A stretch of DNA of 64,000 nucleotides from Hydrogenophilales bacterium (GTDB taxonomy: Bacteria; Pseudomonadota; Gammaproteobacteria; Burkholderiales; Thiobacillaceae): assembly GCA_023258975.1 (NCBI GenBank), contig JAHFRD010000004.1, positions 1-64,000 on the forward strand, written 5' to 3'. The translations under genes were made by a program, and so were the position numbers. The notes under the pieces were generated by a model that did no database searches, had not been told where the DNA came from, and was given only the letters and a program-made list of their open reading frames with translations. Below, piece after piece: positions 62,201 through 64,000 of this stretch; positions within the stretch are counted from its first letter, which is position 1, and every line of letters begins with the position of its first letter.

Positions 62201-64000
62201 TCGCCGCTTACCGCGCCACCGCGCGAGGCGTGGTACTGGGCGGTTACTCGACCACCGACGCCAACGGTTATTTCACCCTGAGCGGCCTGCAACCCGGCGC
62301 CTACAGCCTGACGCTGTCCGGCGGCGGGGTGTATGACATGAACCGCAACGGCGTGGACGACAGTGGCGAACTCAACGCCGCCGGCAATGCGCCGTTCGGC
62401 CTGCCGAGCTTCGATGTCGGCTTCAGCGCCGACCGCGACGCCGGCAACGTCTACGTGCTCAACACCACCCGGGTGGCGCACACCGATGATTCCGCGCCGG
62501 TGCTGGCTACCGCGCCGGATGGTACGCCGCACATTCTCTGGCTGCGCGACGGGCGCGCCTGGCACGCCTGGTATGACGGCAGCAACTGGGTTGACGCCGT
62601 GGCGGTTTCCGGCGCCGGCGCCTCCGACCTCAGCCTGGTCGCGGCGGGCAATCTGCTCGACGCTTCCAACCCCGGCCTGATCGCCGTGTGGCAGCAGAAC
62701 GGCGGCAACAGCGCCCTGGGCGGCAACGACTCCGAAATCTGGTACGCGGTCGCGCGGCCTCGGGTCGGTGGCGGCTACCAGTGGAGCGAGCCGATCCGGC
62801 TCACTCATGACAACGTGTCTGATCGCGGCATTGACGTCGTGGTCGTCGGCGGTGGCCAGGTGCTGATCGTCGACAAGAAAGAGGATGTGGCGATCCAGGA
62901 CGACGCCGACATCTATTACTACCTGGTCGACGTGGCGACCGGCGGCGTGGTCTGGACGGCTTCGCCGGTCGTTCTGCAACCGTCGCTCACCGTGGCCTAC
63001 AGCTACGACAAGGAATACGGCCCCTGGAGCGCGCTGGGCATGGAAGTCGGTGCCTCCATCGGCCTCACCGGCAGCGCCACGCAATCCGGCTGCGCGGCCA
63101 GCGTCAGCGTCGGCGGCAAAGCCGAACTGACCCTGGAAAGTGACAATCTCGGCATCACTCTGGAAGGCCACGGCAACCTGCAAGCCGACTGGGGTGTCGA
63201 TCTGGTCGCTCACGACTGGGACTTCCACCAGGCCACCGCCAGCATCGGCATCAGCGGCGAACTGGATTGGAAGAACGGCCTGCTGAAGATGCTCGGCGCC
63301 ATTCCGACGCCGGCCACCAAGGCCGCCGCCACCTTCATCGAATGGGCTACCGCGCTGATCAATTCCACCGGTCTGGTCGAAGCCAGCAATGGCATCAAGG
63401 GCAGCATCGGCCTCGATTTCAGCGGCCTGCAATGGACCATCGCCGAACCCTTCCCGAGTTGGGTCTGGCCGAACGTGATCGCGGAAGCGGCGGTGAACGC
63501 CAGCGTCAAGGCGTATGCCGGTGTCCAGGTCAAGGATAACGATGACTGGAAACTGGAAGTCGAGGGCGGCATCGTCGCAGCCGTGAATGTCTACCCGACC
63601 GTCGAGTTGACCAAATTGGGTGGCGAGATCGGCATCACCCTCACCCTGGACGGATGGGATCTGAGTCCCGATCCGTGGTTCCTCGGCTATGAGAAATCCA
63701 GTCTCATCACCCTGGGCGACGGCGGCATGGGCACGCCGCTCTACCTCATGTCCTGGAACCCGGGACTGCTGATCGGGAGCAACGCCAACTACAGCGACAG
63801 CGTCAGCCGCAGCCTGCTCGCGAACGTCGCCTCCGATGTCGCCAAAGACGGTTCGCCGGCTCTGGCCAGCGACTCCGGCGGCACCTACGCGGCCTGGACC
63901 CACGGCACTGGTGACATCGGTAGCGAGGTGCGGGTTTCCAGCTACACCGGCGGCGCCTGGAGCGCCCCGGTCACGATCGCCGGCAGCGTGGGCTTCAACA
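47251..64000 (+). CDS. giant LEPR-XLL surface protein, 3' end outside the window
   Basis: One frame stays open for 5,583 codons to the window edge. The start ATG follows GAGGAGG by 8 bases. There is no classical signal peptide; residues ~43-58 carry the LEPR-XLL tag (LFESLEPRLLMSAD). Modules in order: beta/pre-peptidase (PPC)-like segments; a glutamine-amidotransferase-like domain (~335-549); Ig-like segments (SFIDFTFSRPVRLDAM); a discoidin-like domain (~1227-1380); more PPC and Ig-like units; a second amidotransferase-like domain (~2861-3063); nine CARDB-type repeats (~3384-4560); a PPC-like unit; a carboxypeptidase-regulatory-like domain (~4963-5027, TDANGYFTLSGLQPGAYSL); a propeller-like stretch (DGTPHILWLRDGRAWHAW); and a Gly-rich beta region. 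It is probably secreted and adhesive or matrix-forming. Confidence 0.92.
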   Translation, partial: MFAMPTLFAGNKVNPNVFQAALSRFFRRGDKHRQIERPPQRHKILFESLEPRLLMSADFNPVAPMGSLIHQAQASTVLEVENSSHTITLSLDAGQQVSVLFTPLSGGMRGEVELLDPDGHSLEVATAGTAGELTLFNSARASSAGDYDLVVRNLEGTGSFTAEIVLNAALESESLGMAGNDDLSGAQALDSAWIDLPVSGQRAAVLGRVEAGAPDMFRLDLSDGDVLGFGLASLERGMGAGLRLELLDGTGGLIAVGTASASNIDQVIDGFTAGSGTYYLRVTGVGGERYSLLAARQARMDLEPNDNPAQAEVMSPLFDALGSVGVMEFGRSGPIRVAVLADWDSNTLAQLNDDSYYDFTAIRVNSMEIDTLQELNQFDVVLLGSWQDQSQLNAMAPALRAWVEAGHGVVATGWTVAMAGLGNGGVVADLDAIVPVSLNTIGRYDYTNYYNTITVNVVDSSHPVTQGVANFDGELYQNIEFSTLAADPGAVVLGTVGISSPYGTYPAIVAGRPGQGRGVYLGPAYPDNNWSGPMADRLLEQAVAWAAFSSRDARDDYLLAVNEGDHLLITTTTPGGVASDPGDLLSPVNSLDPMLQLFAPDGTPITANDNDAGDGRNALLDYIVPAGGGGVYRLSVTPVSGGGDYTLHVDGANGVMAGASLDLIGVTLVDGALLNTFPSFIDFTFSRPVRLDAMRAGDFTLSDGPGNAVNVSGWTLTNADTVRFLLESPPLQDSHYNLHLAANVIRDLANGAGNAEVNQGFDVDVTPPQVIWQSVYDGDRLLAGDFYFSVNFSEELRGDVLGMEDVRLVENFSGRVIGPASFDFWGDSLQVGFGVLPEGSYTLTLFSNANGFRDPAGNLLDHDGDGIADGDLVIHFGVDTDELLYPTPLNSANPAGSLLYGGDTLGVLYEPGGEDVDTWLLDLATGQRFTVGVFPVDTGLRANVTVYNPGGDWLGSFDAAHPGDMAGLNNLPVDVAGRYRIEVRNLTHPDTGEWTSGRFTLGVLLNGAAEEEAYFAGVTNNDFGGAQNLNDSFIDLGDGVSRGAVEGSLAVDAARVLAEQHFDGAPGGEWVFNTLTDDPAPPPNGWDGSALSMYSSLSSSPKYTVLHEADWTVDLTGVSQATLSFREIGSDATAEAFAGAFLGHYNADGVAISQDGNLWFPLLQLNAESGDGWNTYSVDLDAAAAAAGFSLDGGLHIRFQYFDDPFILKYRSWDDIVITTDNPLPVVGVWTINETGNYYNGLHQLVDGITPDQWSNWDAGTNVWWFDQEFDPGNGMGQAFMLDLGSVREVADLMVSVDNNDDYAVDWSADGVAWNRLTTIPWSAGEVDYGMDTLSSVAGDPDYASEMDFANPVMARFLRVYATGGDGAYAIGEVRVLGQPGVRVGVDQDWYAFTLNDWETVSLALHHDNPEVAGNIRLELYDPDGRQVALGVPGDGQVAQIIANFVAHPALGASGVSTSGEFRARVFGMAPGDYNLVLTRNADFGLETGSDQVLRADGGVLGAIVGGETDSYLLHANPGDWIELWFTLPGDTDPSDGGQEFLNGLLPAIQVFDPNGNEVALDYDGGNGHYSFTVSTGDPADYRVVVSDSGGAGGEYVLHGNGATGAEPDFHVTAIDPVDGRVLADYPNWIRLDFSAPVRPDHVNNWDLWVLDPSGNQLDSQFTWIQDADTVYYYIGNSLNGEGLYTVMLGGDTLFDTSGRGVLQFESSFWFDDTSPRVIASSVEENAIVASGDLVVNVQFSEAMLADVLDATDVLLRNDSTGATFASAGISYDVGNRIASIAFTGLTEGDYSLTLYSRADAFRDVSGKLLDGEYSGSLPSGNHVQGGDFVVHFAADHILPVAYPTPLLAIQPDGSLIHDPVISGLFHATGDSDDYTLDLDGGQTLSVVLSPADAGARGNIMILAPDGSQIAEATGLVDGQPTILQTAPVAGAGLYTIRVSAAHGAGAYQAQAFLNTALEQGDAVQDIDASFIPLAGTAERGAARGTLVSGDSDWYGFSLDAGQSATLLLSRDNRVAAANLILELHDGAGNLLASGRAGSVAIDQIIKNFTPATAGTFLVRVSGDPAGYSLLVLREAQFDLEPNSQAGNAQTLTFGTAGTAHVLGYLGNYVGAISTEQEPNDTSAQGGSAADLPYANDLNGSFVSLGSNQYRATVNGVISIGSDWDWDFFKVSLSAGDFLAINLNNAGVGDPYLHLYNSGGSRIAYNDDYYGLNSYIGYTATYTGDYYIVADSYSSRTGGYQLIATVTTPSPSFGDGGDQYLYAVNPGDRLVIETATPGGGAGEPVNPLDPQLFLYAPDGSQIAFNQNSAADGRNARIEYTVPDGMAAGSLYRIEIRTENATKGSYVLSVTGSGATAPAFSVTASNPANAALLIGYPATYTVDLSEAILLTSVAASDLTVDGVAADSVAVVDADTLRFTIGGAAHGDAVYSVNIAGGALTSVSGKPLAAFTATFDADATAPRVIASSLASGDILEPGGVIYTARFSEELASGGLGPEDVRLLNLDTGASLAPLVGYDAVSGTLTASLGVLPEGNYRLVLVSAVDAFRDRRGNLLDGENGGTLPSGDGAAGGNYVVDFRVDASGATPLTTTRVAPLGSLVYDPPASANLYAGGDVDLYGITLDAGQKASVRLTLQNAGLSAQLELLGPDGSVLPGASVSGTGGTLILRNLPIDVAGGYTVRITGLGGSGNYETQLVLNAQLEAEAWGGAGNDAQAGAESLDASAIALQGGADRLAVLGGVAAGNSDWYRFTLAGGQAASLAVTRTDVTGGSGLTLELFDSGGARLALGIADAGNVDQAISGFVAPAAGEYFARISAASALPYSLVVTRGAEFGLENSFSGNVQDISPTLRAVGYLGGAGGGAIRVAVLNNGNAWQVVNQLNDDTWFDFTASSVDYTQIDTLAELNNYDVVMLGDSYTSHSQIAAIAPALRQWVEAGGGVVGTGWVIYDSGSYTGTPIADINAILPVDTSVTHLYQYNPLIHISDGGHPVTAGVADFYPGSYAEYSPTVDPGATVLGYAGSQAAVVVANVGAGRGVYLGPTYMVSAGGDLDVGSGDRLLEQAVAWAAADRDDRYSFQVTAGQALNIRTFTPYDGVGEPANSLDARLELYDPNGNLVASDDNGADGDDHNANILYTAAAGGRYELRVLAATTGQTNKGDYIVQVSGATLSAGPAPTVVASSPVEGANFLAPPASLTLTLSEGLLATSVQASDLVLDHGAGVTGVTLVDGRTVRFTITVPDVQGTYSYTLAEGVVSDLQGQGNVAYTGHFTVDHSGARVVSQNPEVQGSAPFSLMTFTFNENIDPASVSTADIVSFTGPTGNNIAISSVSVSGNTLTVNFAAQNVQGTYTLVLGPNINDLVGNSMDQNQDGANGQANDAYTAVVQLQSPDLRAASLSNPAAASWGDTLHLAWTVENIGADPARNNWYDAIYLSSDATLDGSDSLLHYAWASVNPLAAGTDYTHALDLALPLDWNPIEGTYYLLLSTDAFGHQPESSESNNVVAGQAIHITLPAKPDLVVSNLSAPADLMLNPSGDTLVPITWTITNQGTAAATGWYDYVYLSSDNSVGGDVYFGGYYFEGTLNPGESATRGQSISLPYNYVGNATSATRWLVVTTDAWNSHYEVTNATPRSHPDAENNNSTVDDASMTVRYPALPNLTVTAVTPPDHSYSGQDAVISWTVSNVGAGATSVPTWYDWVYLSTDNVLDSGDTSLGQVQNPSYLPGGGSLGNSYTSSLHYTLPQGISGSYYYLVKTDIYDQVFENQNETDNLGSVLVNVELTPPPDLQVVARNPNNNEWESSVHISAPGGLWSGQAATVTWAVTNRGDGTTQAPGGWYDRVYLSTDASTDYGNGDILLGTWYYNAAADGQLASGASYTRSGSVTLPIGMPADGVPTTYYFYVVTDANRQVYEYVNEGNNDDSYASAVVNLTPPPDLEPGPIHLPASAETGHAFSFNYTVTNYGTPTPNSYWFDRFWLSADDVLNASDLYLGDRNHYGVLDTDASYGGAFVATLPSNLAAGGYRVIMRTDYDNRVFEGLDNPAIGYYPEGNNTVVSDVMSVVSNPADLVIDSFSSSTGGEAGKTISASWSVRNAGSGDSVVIGWTDQLVASLDALLGNGDDVVLYTHNHSGLLAAGAGYSVNNVSVALPITLASGEYTLFLRTDAGNQVYESDNGNNSAANPLSLNRQTADLQVVSLSGLPADITAGSALSLNWRVENLGVASTNVNYWYDDVFLSLDTTLDGGDIGIGSLRHNNVLAPNTGYDAGATFTLSTGIAAGNYYVIARTDRDNVVVESPSEANNTRVSAATVAVAAWAGGEKPLAELRPDLSVTAITLPPEAYSGQGVTLSWTVANQSAIDNTGSRWWNDSVYLSRDLYFDRYSDLYLGYVPQYRNLAAGDSYGVTQSFTVPSGYTGPFYAFVVTDASGSVAESNETNNITRSANVVSVSLAPPSNLVAGTITIPANGVPGQRADISYSVSNGPGANSVFGTWKDTLYLSSDTVWDIDDIALGSVWTTYSSAAPLAGGDSYGHTLNVTLPGVNPGDYHVIVRSDILNSIPETNEEDNLSASLDAVSMDAEVLPLGGSVSGNLGNQQAVYYKLDVTAGETVKLSFDSTDGNAANEIYVRYGVMPSLGRFDYSSLEEYSADPTALIPETRAGTYYVMVLGASVSGAPAYTLSSAVIPFSITHVRTDVVGNAGEATLRIDGARFAEATRFALRAPDGTLHADSKVFVEDSSRAYVTFNLLQAAAGVYDVVATQADGQTTALNDTVTVIANARGANLFSLIDGPSQVTTGRINSFMLQYTNQGDGDSMAPLLIITGQADTPLGYASGDLRSEPIYFLGASLDGPMDILRPDTGYSQQVLFRAPGTAGQLNISVATIQATDNRVIGSTKWNEIKAAIKPATPAGMSDAAWNAEWDVFWGRIRAAMGDTWGDYVRMLNQAMLLVSEQGSPVRDIRTLMATVHDRYPDWRPASNLSGRLLDSATGAALANVELAAYRATARGVVLGGYSTTDANGYFTLSGLQPGAYSLTLSGGGVYDMNRNGVDDSGELNAAGNAPFGLPSFDVGFSADRDAGNVYVLNTTRVAHTDDSAPVLATAPDGTPHILWLRDGRAWHAWYDGSNWVDAVAVSGAGASDLSLVAAGNLLDASNPGLIAVWQQNGGNSALGGNDSEIWYAVARPRVGGGYQWSEPIRLTHDNVSDRGIDVVVVGGGQVLIVDKKEDVAIQDDADIYYYLVDVATGGVVWTASPVVLQPSLTVAYSYDKEYGPWSALGMEVGASIGLTGSATQSGCAASVSVGGKAELTLESDNLGITLEGHGNLQADWGVDLVAHDWDFHQATASIGISGELDWKNGLLKMLGAIPTPATKAAATFIEWATALINSTGLVEASNGIKGSIGLDFSGLQWTIAEPFPSWVWPNVIAEAAVNASVKAYAGVQVKDNDDWKLEVEGGIVAAVNVYPTVELTKLGGEIGITLTLDGWDLSPDPWFLGYEKSSLITLGDGGMGTPLYLMSWNPGLLIGSNANYSDSVSRSLLANVASDVAKDGSPALASDSGGTYAAWTHGTGDIGSEVRVSSYTGGAWSAPVTIAGSVGFN
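57400..60940 (+). repeat. nine tandem CARDB-type protein repeats
   Basis: Repeat units begin at 57400, 57778, 58198, 58579, 59026, 59419, 59791, 60199 and 60577, spaced 372-447 bases (124-149 residues). Most open with P/A-DL-x-V and contain a WYDxVYLSxD core followed by acidic residues, then a YYxxVxTD and an E-x-NExNN motif. The DNA copies have diverged, so this is an old array and not a recent amplification. Confidence 0.85.

Noticed and set aside
58585-63903. A 1,772-codon open frame on the minus strand, opposite the giant gene
   Set aside because: It is antisense to a frame with clear repeated domains. The product is a low-complexity mix of His, Gly, Val and Asp without domains, as expected when a GC-rich gene is read backwards.

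Overview
This window is GC-rich chromosomal DNA from a betaproteobacterium, most likely of the Nitrosomonadales/Rhodocyclales type. The evidence is gene order and content: an rRNA operon end followed by carAB-greA-DUF4149/yhbY/rlmE-ftsH; rsmB-DUF4390-ntrY-ntrX-trkA-trkH; pcnB-folK-deoxynucleoside kinase-panB-panC-panD; exbBD-lpxK-ycaR; a complete cysE-iscR-iscSUA-hscBA-fdx-iscX cluster; and a PEP-CTERM protein. This is inference from family and synteny knowledge; no database search was possible.

Layout. 1-112: 3' end of a 5S rRNA and its terminator. 146-8529: pyrimidine/arginine precursor synthesis (carAB), transcript-cleavage factor GreA, rRNA/ribosome factors and the FtsH protease, closed by a strong terminator. 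8561-18283: RsmB, a DUF4390 protein, the NtrY/NtrX two-component pair (NtrX has a degenerate AAA+ domain), TrkA and two tandem TrkH potassium-channel subunits. 18333-21629 (minus): a RecB/AddA-type helicase-nuclease carrying an in-frame palindromic repeat. 21713-25273: two small proteins followed by PilS/PilR. 25299-28338 (minus): a CZB chemoreceptor coupled to a separate Aer-like PAS protein, and a CaCA cation exchanger. 28434-29131: a possible small ORF and AmpD. 29243-33815 (minus): pantothenate and folate genes, a deoxynucleoside kinase and poly(A) polymerase. 33989-36627: ExbBD, LpxK, a Trm112-like protein and a FliJ homologue away from any flagellar cluster. 36658-43844: CysE and the Isc iron-sulfur assembly cluster with a recognisable IscR box on its promoter, then a small secreted protein. 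43909-45726 (minus): an isolated V-type ATPase subunit I.

46002-64000 is the unusual part. A sigma-54-type promoter precedes a PEP-CTERM exported protein. A ~470-bp leader region then contains a candidate c-di-GMP-I (GEMM) riboswitch and possible Shine-Dalgarno-sequestering hairpins. It leads into a giant LEPR-XLL surface protein that stays open for at least 5,583 codons and runs off the window. The giant protein has duplicated pre-peptidase/Ig-like modules, two copies of a glutamine-amidotransferase-like domain, a discoidin-like domain, nine CARDB-type repeats with Asp-rich loops, a carboxypeptidase-regulatory-like domain and a propeller-like stretch. Together these look like a c-di-GMP-responsive exported matrix/adhesin locus.

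REP-like palindromes (18280, 29141, 43840 and a half copy near 16787) sit at gene ends, and several supply the stop codons of the flanking genes.
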